From positions 1 to 19,266 of the forward strand of contig JAICKM010000034.1 in the NCBI GenBank assembly GCA_025927935.1: a stretch of DNA of 19,266 nucleotides. Reading direction: 5' to 3'. The notes below the pieces were generated by a model. That model was not told the DNA's origin, made no database searches, and worked only from the letters and a program-made list of their open reading frames with translations. The position numbers and the translations under genes were made by a program. Shown here one piece after another: positions 7,595 to 13,806 of the stretch. The first letter of the stretch is position 1; each line of letters begins with the position of its first letter. This DNA is from Chloroflexia bacterium (GTDB lineage: Bacteria > Chloroflexota > Chloroflexia > QHBQ01 > JADMIH01).

Positions 7595-8323
7595 CTACTG
7601 TTTTCGGCAGCGCACGACCAGGTACACGGGCACGGGGCCGGCGGCCGGTGCGGCCGCCATCCAGTCGGGCGACGGTTCGGGTTCGGCCATCTCCTCGACG
7701 ACCAGGCCACTCCGGGCGAGCGTGTTCAGGTAGGTAGACAGCATCCGGTGGTTGGCGCCCACGCGCGGGCGCACACCGCCCGACGGGCCGGCGGCCACCC
7801 ACCAGCCTTCCGCAAAATAGCCCTGGCCGGGGCGCCAGCTAGGGTGGGCGCCCCTGGACTCCCATCCCGGAAAGCACGGATGCAGAATGGAGAAGGCGAA
7901 GAATCCGCCCGGCGCGACAACGCGCGCCACGGTCGCCACCGCCCCGGCCAGGTCGTCGATATCCGACAGGGCAAAGTGGCACACGACCCCGTCGAAGACA
8001 TGGGCGGCCAGAGTCGCGGGCGAGGCCACGTCGGCATGGATATAGGCGATGCCCAGCGGGGTCGTCTGCTCACGATTGCGCGCCTTGGCGAGCAGGGCCG
8101 CGGAGAGGTCGACGCCGACCACCTGGGCGCCACGGCGGGCCAACTCCCGCGCCAACCGGCCATGACCGCAGGCCAGGTCCAGGAGGCGCAGGCCGGCGAC
8201 AGCGCCGGCGAGGGATAGGAGAGCGGACGTGGGCGGATCGTCATACACGTCGGGCGCAAAAGCCTCGTAGAAATCCGCGATCTCGTCGTACCGCGCACGC
8301 GTCTCATTGGCGTCTGCTGCCAT
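7595..8323 (-). CDS. Class I SAM-dependent methyltransferase
   Basis: The 242-residue protein carries a textbook SAM-binding motif I, LRLLDLACGHGRLARELA (from about residue 45), followed by VVGVDLS (motif II acidic residue), IAYIHADVAS and VVAPGGFFAFSILHP. It belongs to the broad Methyltransf_11/25 group that acts on small molecules, quinones or lipids; the acceptor is unknown. The C-terminal part has the W-rich segment YFAEGWWVAAGPSGG, likely part of the substrate pocket. The ATG at 8321-8323 is used because it has a GGAGA-rich ribosome site and the protein starts at the family's first helix. The open frame to 8464 would run into the oxidase-like gene upstream. It is the first gene after the respiratory operon, 73 bases beyond its last stop, on the same strand. 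Confidence 0.85.
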   Translation of the reverse strand: MAADANETRARYDEIADFYEAFAPDVYDDPPTSALLSLAGAVAGLRLLDLACGHGRLARELARRGAQVVGVDLSAALLAKARNREQTTPLGIAYIHADVASPATLAAHVFDGVVCHFALSDIDDLAGAVATVARVVAPGGFFAFSILHPCFPGWESRGAHPSWRPGQGYFAEGWWVAAGPSGGVRPRVGANHRMLSTYLNTLARSGLVVEEMAEPEPSPDWMAAAPAAGPVPVYLVVRCRKQ

Positions 8324-8336
8324 TTCTCCGTCTCCC

Positions 8337-8359
8337 CCGGCCAGGTGCTCCCTGGCCGG
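8337..8359 (-). other. GC stem-loop at the end of the respiratory gene train
   Basis: CCGGCCAGG (8337-8345) and CCTGGCCGG (8351-8359) form a perfect 9-bp stem with a 5-base loop, in the 73 bases between the stop of the oxidase-like gene (8397) and the methyltransferase start (8323). It could end or weaken transcription from the operon. It has no T-run on the minus strand, and it sits directly before the methyltransferase ribosome site. Confidence 0.45.
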
Positions 8360-8396
8360 CGCTGTTCCATTCGCCGGCCACCGGTCGCCGCAGGCG

Positions 8397-10448
8397 CTAG
8401 CCCACCGTGCCGCGCTGGGCCAGGATCTCTCGCGCGCCGCTGATATAGGTGCGGTAGACGGCAATGGCGCTGAGCAGCGGCAGCCCGATCCAGAGGATCG
8501 CCGTGACGGCGATCCCGATCGGCCCCACGGCGGTCACGGCCAGCAGGATAAACAGGGTCGTCCAGTAGATCCCGGCCCAGACCGAGAGGACCATGACACC
8601 GATGAAGCCGCGGCCACTCAGGAGCCAGCCCATGCCCAGGAACCCGGCCCAACCGGCGGCGACCTCGTAGAAGGCAAGCTGCAAGCCCCGGCGCGTCACC
8701 TGCCGCGCATCCTGGGGCACGGCGCTGGGATGCGGCATGGCGTGCTGGTGGGCGGCGGCGGCCGTGCGGCCCCGGAAGGCATCCCAGTATGCCTGGATAG
8801 CTTCTCGCCCGATGGATCCGGCGATATGGCGCATCAACATGAAGTAGCCCAGCCCCACCCAGCAGGCGACCAGCAGCACCAGCGAGGTATGCACAAAGTC
8901 GCCGCCGACGGCGGATCGCACGATGACGGCCGTATCGGGCGGCAGAAAGTCGTCCATGGCGCCGGCTTCTCCGCCCCGCGGGAACATCTGGTAGAATGCC
9001 CGCGTTTCCAGCAGGCCGAGCGTGATGAAGACCACATAGGTGGCGAAGATCCCGCTCGCAATCACGGTGAGCGTCCGTTTGGCGAAGGGCACGCTGAACA
9101 GGGGCCGCCCGGTCACGCGGGGCAGGGCAAAGGTCGAGAGCGTGACCAGGCCAAGGATGGCGAAGGCCACCATGTTGAGTTGGGCGTGGGCGAACGGCAT
9201 AACCATCCAACCGGTGCCTTCGGCTTCTTCCAGCCAGTCGTGGATCACGGGGATGGTCTGAAGCACGCCCTGGATCGTGCCCAGCAGCAAGGCGAAGACG
9301 CTCAGCCCGACAAACCGGGCCAGCCAGCGGTCGCTGGGCGCATCGGGCGCCGGACCCTGGCGCAAGGTGAGGAAGATATTGGCGATGAAGGCCCAGAAGC
9401 CGACGCCCATGATGGTCGCGACCGTCACCAGCGGAATGGTGTGCCAGAGACCCACCTGGGCGCGGATCTGATCGTAGGTCATGCGGCCTTCGACGATGGG
9501 CGTGCCTTCGACGAAGCCGAGGATGATCGCGACCAACCAGAAGCCGAACACGCCGATGACGACGGAGTAGTAGCTGAAGCGGGCCAGTTTATAGCTGTAG
9601 ATGGGCCGGCCGGTGATGCGCGGCAGGAAAAAGTAGAGCAGCGCCATCATGCCGATGGACACGCCGCCGACCAGGTTCATGTGCGCGTGGGCCATGGGGT
9701 CGATCATTTCCCCGGCCTGGCCGGCCGCCCGCAGCCAGTCGAGCGACCAGGGCATCACCTGGTAGACGCCCTGGACCGTGCCGATGAACAGCGCCGTAGC
9801 CGAGACGACACAGAACTGCACCATGAGCCACTCGATGGGGCTGGCGCCCTCTTTCGGGTTTTCGCGGCGGAACTTGCCGATGTTGCGGGCCGTTATCCAG
9901 ACATTGGCCGTGAAGGTCCAGTAGCCGATGCCCATGATCGCCGCCGTGATGGCAATGGGGGCTTTATGCCAGGCGCCGAGATAGTCGCGCGCCGCTTCAT
10001 ATTGCCACCCGGCATGGACCATCATGCCCTCGTAGGCGCCGACGGCCAGCACGGAGAGGTAGAAGCCGAACACGCCAACGACGGTGAACCAGAACGAGAC
10101 ACTGGTCAGCGTACCGCTGTAGAGGGGCCGCCGCCCCAGGCGCGGCATAATGTAATAGAGCAGCGCCGTCAGGCTGATCGTCCCGGCGCCCACGATGGTG
10201 ATATGGGTGTGCGCCAGGTTGGTAATCATGTGGCCGCCGTAGTCCGCCGTGCGGATCCACTCGGCGAAAATCGGCAACCGCTGCAAAATGCCGTGGATCG
10301 CGCTGATCACCAGCGCGACCCCTGCCGCGAAGAAAAAGCGGGGCAAGCCGTGGTCGGCGTTAACGGTATCGACGGCGACTTCGGCGCGATCATCGGCATA
10401 ACCGGATGGGGCGAAGCTGCCGCTCTTGGGGGTCGCAATAGCACTCAC
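8397..10448 (-). CDS. Heme-copper-oxidase-like membrane protein with three similar modules
   Basis: The 683-residue polytopic membrane protein resembles the subunit I fold of heme-copper oxidases but is built from three similar modules. Each has a (I/V)QG-type lead-in, an AHxH segment, an LPR/MPR turn, a FW/YY helix, a Glu (E-G or E-T) and a later His. Positions run in register: His80/His82, His254/His256 and His421/Gln423; Glu140, Glu314, Glu481; His161, His336, His520. AHxH resembles the helix X heme-ligand motif (GHAH) of cbb3 subunit I. I find no helix VI GHN or helix VII HH motif, so a normal CuB site seems absent. Residues about 575-670 add a separate multi-helix domain starting FYEVAAGWAGFLGMGWL. 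The start is GTG, with AGGAG upstream. It is the last gene of the respiratory train; catalytic role unknown. Confidence 0.75.
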   Translation of the reverse strand: MSAIATPKSGSFAPSGYADDRAEVAVDTVNADHGLPRFFFAAGVALVISAIHGILQRLPIFAEWIRTADYGGHMITNLAHTHITIVGAGTISLTALLYYIMPRLGRRPLYSGTLTSVSFWFTVVGVFGFYLSVLAVGAYEGMMVHAGWQYEAARDYLGAWHKAPIAITAAIMGIGYWTFTANVWITARNIGKFRRENPKEGASPIEWLMVQFCVVSATALFIGTVQGVYQVMPWSLDWLRAAGQAGEMIDPMAHAHMNLVGGVSIGMMALLYFFLPRITGRPIYSYKLARFSYYSVVIGVFGFWLVAIILGFVEGTPIVEGRMTYDQIRAQVGLWHTIPLVTVATIMGVGFWAFIANIFLTLRQGPAPDAPSDRWLARFVGLSVFALLLGTIQGVLQTIPVIHDWLEEAEGTGWMVMPFAHAQLNMVAFAILGLVTLSTFALPRVTGRPLFSVPFAKRTLTVIASGIFATYVVFITLGLLETRAFYQMFPRGGEAGAMDDFLPPDTAVIVRSAVGGDFVHTSLVLLVACWVGLGYFMLMRHIAGSIGREAIQAYWDAFRGRTAAAAHQHAMPHPSAVPQDARQVTRRGLQLAFYEVAAGWAGFLGMGWLLSGRGFIGVMVLSVWAGIYWTTLFILLAVTAVGPIGIAVTAILWIGLPLLSAIAVYRTYISGAREILAQRGTVG

Positions 10449-10472
10449 GATGCAGGCTCCTGTCCTGTGTTA

Positions 10473-10506
10473 AGGGGCACGACTCTTCGGGCCGTAGAAT
10501 GCCCCT
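10473..10506 (-). other. Weak stem-loop ahead of the triple-module gene
   Basis: AGGGGCA (10473-10479) and TGCCCCT (10500-10506) can pair around a 20-base loop in the 65-base gap between the preceding stop (10514) and the GTG start (10448). It is one of the larger gaps inside the train, so it may mark partial termination or mRNA processing. Seven base pairs with a long loop is weak evidence. Confidence 0.25.
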
Positions 10507-10513
10507 GGCGTCC

Positions 10514-11050
10514 CTATTTGACGGTAAAGGTGTAATAAGTCCGGCTGGTGTCGAACATGCCGCCGGACGGCACATCGACCACATACGATCCCGGTGCCCA
10601 CAGGCCGGATTTCGGCTGAATACGGATCATGCGGCCGCTATTCATGCGCTGGGCAGTGGTTTCCTGGGTTTCCTGGCCCACCGCATACACACGGTACTGC
10701 GCCATATCCTGATCAATCGTGGACTGGCTGACGATCACCGCGTCAATCGCGTGGCCGTCGAGTTGCACCGTTTCGTCCGCCGTGAATATGCCGGGGGTAT
10801 CGGAATCGAATAATTGCACCAGGCTGGAGGGGAAGCGGGGATCGGCCCCCAGCTTCAGTTGGACGTAGGCGCCGCGCTGATCATCGCGCGGGAGTACGCC
10901 GCTGACCGCCGGCACGCCCACCGCGGAACTGGGATCGGGGCCAAAGTTGGTCACATAGGTCTCATAGAGCGAAAGCCCGAAGACGATGAGGATCAGGACA
11001 CCGATCAGCGGATACACGATCTTGCGCCAGGTTTGCAGCGAAGACACCAA
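10514..11050 (-). CDS. Membrane-anchored extracytoplasmic protein of unknown function
   Basis: I do not recognise this 178-residue protein as a named family. One membrane segment lies at about residues 12-28 (VYPLIGVLILIVFGLSLY), and the rest should face outside. The C-terminal part, GLWAPGSYVVDVPSGGMF then YYTFTVK, reads like the last strands of an Ig-like beta sandwich. The middle part holds an acidic segment around DETVQLDG. There is no heme motif and no cysteine. The start is TTG at 11050 or GTG at 11047; neither has a clear ribosome site, but a start here is needed to keep the membrane segment. It lies 15 bases after the proline-rich gene and before the oxidase-like gene, so it is probably a subunit or assembly factor of the respiratory complex. 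Confidence 0.6.
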   Translation of the reverse strand: MVSSLQTWRKIVYPLIGVLILIVFGLSLYETYVTNFGPDPSSAVGVPAVSGVLPRDDQRGAYVQLKLGADPRFPSSLVQLFDSDTPGIFTADETVQLDGHAIDAVIVSQSTIDQDMAQYRVYAVGQETQETTAQRMNSGRMIRIQPKSGLWAPGSYVVDVPSGGMFDTSRTYYTFTVK

Positions 11051-11065
11051 TAGTGCGACTCGTTT

Positions 11066-11326
11066 CTAGGTGGGACCCCCTGGGAGTGGTGGCTCCGGGG
11101 GCGGGGGTTCAGGGTGTGGGGGACCGGGGACGGGCGAGGGCGGCTCGGGCTGCGGCACGGGCAACGGCGGCAGTGGCCCCGGCTCCGGTTGCGGGATGCC
11201 GTGCATCCGCTCCGCGCGCCGATTGTTTGCCACCGCCCAGATCGTCACCAGGACGGTGACGACCAGGATCGCACTCATATCCAGCAACAAGTCTTCCAGG
11301 TTCGTCCAGCTAATGAAGCTCCACAT
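11066..11326 (-). CDS. Small membrane protein with a long proline-rich tail
   Basis: The 86-residue protein has a short N-terminus, one membrane helix (about residues 15-33, MSAILVVTVLVTIWAVAN), a basic stretch NNRRAERMH and then about 42 residues that are nearly half proline, with PQPEP, PPLPVP and PEPPPPEPP runs. No family is recognised. The basic residues after the helix suggest the tail is cytoplasmic; the reverse is possible. Such tails often act as stiff linkers or docking arms. It is probably real: GAGG lies 7 bases before the ATG, it is spaced 9 bases from the preceding stop and 15 from the next start, and the membrane helix and its charges make sense. Proline is also common in false GC-rich frames, so confidence is moderate. 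Confidence 0.6.
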   Translation of the reverse strand: MWSFISWTNLEDLLLDMSAILVVTVLVTIWAVANNRRAERMHGIPQPEPGPLPPLPVPQPEPPSPVPGPPHPEPPPPEPPLPGGPT

Positions 11327-11335
11327 GCCCCGGCC

Positions 11336-11650
11336 TCAGCTCAACGTTTCGTAGACTTCGATCACGGGCGTGCTATGATAGCGGGCGATATCTGCCTCGA
11401 AATCCCGGATCATCGGCGTGCTGGCATAACGATCGATATCCGGCACGCCATACCACTGCGTGTAGCATACCACTTTAATACTGCCCTGAGGCAGATTTTG
11501 CATCCAGACTCCGCCGCGATGAAAGCCGGGCGTGTTCTGGGCCACAATCTGGGTCCCGTTCACGGCCGCCATGAACAGGTTATGCCCCGGCTGCAACTCA
11601 TGGGTCCGTTCCGGGGGCACCACAAAGGTCATGGTACGTACATAGGCCAT
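11336..11650 (-). CDS. Small soluble protein, possible dimeric alpha/beta-barrel fold
   Basis: The 104-residue protein has no signal peptide or membrane segment. Its order of elements, a first strand YVRTMTFVVPP, a strand VWMQNLP, a strand SIKVVCYTQWYGVPDIDRYAS, a helix RDFEADIARY and a final strand TPVIEVYETL, recalls ABM-like or stress-responsive dimeric alpha/beta barrels such as heme-oxygenase-like monooxygenases. That likeness is structural intuition, not a recognised motif. Several His residues (17, 23, 44 region) could matter for metal or heme. A GAGGG-type ribosome site precedes the ATG. It sits between two membrane-protein genes of the respiratory train, which suggests a role in cofactor handling or as a peripheral subunit. 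Confidence 0.6.
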   Translation of the reverse strand: MAYVRTMTFVVPPERTHELQPGHNLFMAAVNGTQIVAQNTPGFHRGGVWMQNLPQGSIKVVCYTQWYGVPDIDRYASTPMIRDFEADIARYHSTPVIEVYETLS

Positions 11651-11663
11651 GCGCTCTTACCCT

Positions 11664-11987
11664 CTACTTAACCCCGTAATGGGTCACGATATCGGCCTGA
11701 TAGGTCTGGCCGACGCCAATGAACAGCACGGCGGTGACGAGGGCGAGCAGCAGCACCCCACCCAGGATTATGCCCCAGGTCAGGTTCAGGCCCGGCTGTT
11801 CGCCGGGCCGGCCGGCTTCGCTCTCCGCCTCTTCGGCGACGCTCTCTTCGACAGGCGCCTCGCCGTGCCCGCCGGGCAGCGCTTCCAGGCCATACAACGG
11901 CTCTTCGTCGGCGCCATATTCTCCCCGCGCCCGATCGCGATGGGCAGCCTGGATATCGGCCTCGGTAAAGCGTGTTTCTACGTCCAT
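11664..11987 (-). CDS. Acidic, C-terminally anchored small membrane protein
   Basis: This 107-residue protein is not a family I know. Residues 1-65 are soluble and strongly acidic (EAPVEESVAEEAESEAG), and a single membrane helix follows at about 69-92 (LTWGIILGGVLLLALVTAVL). A short tail, GQTYQADIVTHYGVK, follows. The N-terminus should be cytoplasmic. AGGAG precedes the ATG, and only 9 bases separate it from the previous stop. Small single-helix subunits are common in cbb3 and bc complexes (CcoQ-like), so an accessory or stabilising subunit is the simplest reading, by context only. Confidence 0.6.
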   Translation of the reverse strand: MDVETRFTEADIQAAHRDRARGEYGADEEPLYGLEALPGGHGEAPVEESVAEEAESEAGRPGEQPGLNLTWGIILGGVLLLALVTAVLFIGVGQTYQADIVTHYGVK

Positions 11988-11996
11988 GGTAAGCTC

Positions 11997-12290
11997 CTAA
12001 TAGGTGTACCCGTTGACGATGGTGATGATGACGTAGCCGACGAGAGTTCCGGCCACCAGCACGTAGAGCATCATCAGATAGATGGGCAGCGGCCCGTTCG
12101 ACTCCTGCTGCACGCCGGCGAAGTCCTCGACATTGCGTCCCAGGTCATTGGGCAGGTGTTTGCGGTCGCGGCCCATCCAGGCGGCCAGCACAATGGTCGC
12201 CACCATGAGCGCGATCCAGCCCCAGAGATACATCTCGTGGGGGAAGTTCCACTGCCAGGGTAAAACCAGGTCGGACTCATTTGGCGGCAT
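11997..12290 (-). CDS. CcoP/FixP N-terminal-like two-helix membrane protein
   Basis: The 97-residue protein has two membrane helices, about 20-39 (MYLWGWIALMVATIVLAAWM) and 68-92 (LPIYLMMLYVLVAGTLVGYV). Between them lies DLGRNVEDFAGVQQESNGPLP. This repeats the plan of the membrane anchor of cbb3 oxidase subunit III (CcoP/FixP), where a helix is followed by a conserved loop ending in an E-x-NPLPRWW-like motif and a second helix. No heme domain follows; the gene stops soon after helix two. The frame runs open to 12362, but the ATG at 12290 has AAGGAGG at ideal spacing and is chosen. The start overlaps the end of the preceding CcoS-like gene by 14 bases, so translation is probably coupled. Confidence 0.62.
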   Translation of the reverse strand: MPPNESDLVLPWQWNFPHEMYLWGWIALMVATIVLAAWMGRDRKHLPNDLGRNVEDFAGVQQESNGPLPIYLMMLYVLVAGTLVGYVIITIVNGYTY

Positions 12291-12633
12291 GGGATCCTCC
12301 TTGAGGCCGCGCCGGCGGCTCGGGCGCGACGAAAATCGGCAAATTGTCGAGATCGTCGGCATTTTTCAGCATGTCATACTTGGCCTGTTCGACATTACTG
12401 AACTGGCCGCCGCGCCAGGCCCAGAGCACGGCCAGGCTGGCGCCGGCAATCAACACACACCCGGTGATGAAAATGGCGATCGCCATCGACATTTCATCGC
12501 CGCCCAGGTTATCATGCGCGGCGGCCGGCGTGGCCTGGCTGAGCAACACCAGGAACGTGCCCACCCCGGCGGCCAGTTGTGCCAGCCGGGCCGGGATCAG
12601 GGCCGCCCGCGACGGGGATCGGTTGTTGTTCAT
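12277..12633 (-). CDS. CcoS-like small membrane protein
   Basis: The 118-residue protein begins with a basic N-terminus, a hydrophobic segment that could be a signal peptide ending near TPAAAHD (about residue 40), and a second helix (about 48-69). The end of that helix and what follows, LWAWRGGQFSNVEQAKYDML, closely recalls CcoS, the small cbb3 oxidase maturation protein, whose helix ends in a WAvrsGQFdDl-type motif. CcoS is needed for cofactor insertion into cbb3 oxidases in bacteria where it has been studied. The N-terminal extension and Pro-rich C-terminus are unlike typical 50-60 residue CcoS. It lies between the CcoO-like gene (63-base gap with a hairpin) and the CcoP-anchor-like gene (14-base overlap). 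Confidence 0.6.
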   Translation of the reverse strand: MNNNRSPSRAALIPARLAQLAAGVGTFLVLLSQATPAAAHDNLGGDEMSMAIAIFITGCVLIAGASLAVLWAWRGGQFSNVEQAKYDMLKNADDLDNLPIFVAPEPPARPQGGSHAAK

Positions 12634-12655
12634 ACGCGCTCTCGCTTTCTCGGAC

Positions 12656-12681
12656 CGCCCGGCCGCCTCACCGGCCGGGCG
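12656..12681 (-). other. GC stem-loop between ccoO-like and ccoS-like genes
   Basis: CGCCCGGCCG (12656-12665) and CGGCCGGGCG (12672-12681) form a perfect 10-bp stem with a 6-base loop, filling most of the 63-base gap. With no T-run it more likely sets differential mRNA stability between upstream oxidase genes and downstream accessory genes than stops transcription. Confidence 0.5.
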
Positions 12682-12696
12682 ACTCCTGGCCCGCCG

Positions 12697-13782
12697 CTAC
12701 GGGGTCGCCGTGGGGGCCGGCGGTGTGGCCTGCCCGCTCTGGCCGAGACCAGATGGCTGCGGCTGCGGCGTCAGCAGCGCCGGCACCGGCGTCAGTTCAA
12801 TCGGCTTGTAGTCGCCGGGGCTGACCATCATGTCCGCGGTCGGATCTCGATGCAGGCCGCCGTTCGGGATCGTCCGCAGGAAGTTGGTCACGTCCCAGAT
12901 ATCGTTGACGGTAAGCATATCGCCCCAGGCGGGCATGGCCGTGCCGTCCACGCCGAACAGGATGGCATCATACATCTCGCCGTCGCTGAACAGATACTGC
13001 GCCGAAACGTCGGTGAAGTTGCGCGGCGTGGGATTGTTGATCCAGCTCGTCGCCGGCCCCTTGCCGTCGCCGTTCAGTCCGTGGCAGCCGATACAGTTGG
13101 TGAGGAACACCGTCTTACCGTGCTCCAGCGAGCGCTGCGTCGGCTCCATCGGGTTGCGGACGTTGCGCCAGGTGGAGGGGAACCACTCATGGATAATCGC
13201 TTCGTTGCCACGCCCGCGCTCATCGAGCAGTTTCTGCTTCAGCGCCGTCTGCCGAGCGGTGCGGTCGTCGGCGGCCCGGCCCCCCAGCGATTGGACATAG
13301 GCCACCAACTGGCCGATCTCGGCGTTCGGCAGATCGTTCGTATAGTAGAAGCTGAACTCCGGCATAATCGATTTCGGGAACGTGTAGCGCGGGTTGCGGA
13401 AGTGGGCCAGGTGCCATTCGTCCGTATGCACCCCGCCTTCCTGCGACAGATCGGGGCCGGTACGCTCGCTACCTAGCATGGGCGTCTGCTGATAGTAGTA
13501 GTCGCCGGCCTGCGCCACGCGCCCGATGGTGCGGAACGAGCCGACCCCGGTCCAGTCCTGCGCGCGCAGATACTGGCTGTGGCAATAGTTGCAGCCGTTG
13601 GCGGCGTAGAGCCGGCGCCCGGCCTCCTCCTGCGCCGTCAGCGGCCGGGCATCCGCCGACTGCGGAGGCCGGAAGGTCAGATAGGGCAGCGCCACCACGG
13701 TGAAGACGACCGACCAGAAGACGATCATCGCGCCAAAGACCACGGTGGGCATATCCATTCGGAATACGGGTTTGCCAGTCAT
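12697..13782 (-). CDS. CcoO-like cytochrome c fused to a second cytochrome c domain
   Basis: The 361-residue protein has an N-terminal membrane anchor (about 12-32), then a CcoO-type heme domain. The first heme site is CNYCH (Cys64, Cys67, His68) followed by SQYLRAQD, GSERTGPDLSQEGG, TDEWHLAHFRNP and SIMPEF, whose Met140 is the expected second ligand; this order is diagnostic of cbb3 subunit II. A second cytochrome c domain follows, with CIGCH (Cys230, Cys233, His234) and Met283 in GTAMPAWGDML. It ends in a proline-rich tail of about 30 residues. Ordinary CcoO has one heme; the extra domain looks like one of the CcoP hemes. It would pass electrons to the oxidase core from the periplasmic side. 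It follows the subunit I gene by 24 bases. Confidence 0.85.
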   Translation of the reverse strand: MTGKPVFRMDMPTVVFGAMIVFWSVVFTVVALPYLTFRPPQSADARPLTAQEEAGRRLYAANGCNYCHSQYLRAQDWTGVGSFRTIGRVAQAGDYYYQQTPMLGSERTGPDLSQEGGVHTDEWHLAHFRNPRYTFPKSIMPEFSFYYTNDLPNAEIGQLVAYVQSLGGRAADDRTARQTALKQKLLDERGRGNEAIIHEWFPSTWRNVRNPMEPTQRSLEHGKTVFLTNCIGCHGLNGDGKGPATSWINNPTPRNFTDVSAQYLFSDGEMYDAILFGVDGTAMPAWGDMLTVNDIWDVTNFLRTIPNGGLHRDPTADMMVSPGDYKPIELTPVPALLTPQPQPSGLGQSGQATPPAPTATP

Positions 13783-13806
13783 AAAATCTCCGCGTCCTCC
13801 CTGGGC

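Noticed and set aside
6555..7802. Longer N-terminus for the aldo/keto reductase
   Set aside because: The extension crosses a terminator, a TATAAT box and spacer DNA. The internal ATG at 7373 has a good ribosome site and matches the family start.
8397..10448. Assembly artefact or gene duplication error as the source of the three modules
   Set aside because: The modules are diverged at the amino-acid level in most positions and keep only key residues, so they are an old protein repeat and not a recent sequence duplication.
8307..10535. Long open frame on the + strand (742 codons) antisense to the oxidase-like gene
   Set aside because: The product is rich in His, Asp, Gly, Gln and Arg with no hydrophobic core. 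It mirrors a clear membrane protein on the other strand. This is the usual antisense shadow in GC-rich DNA.
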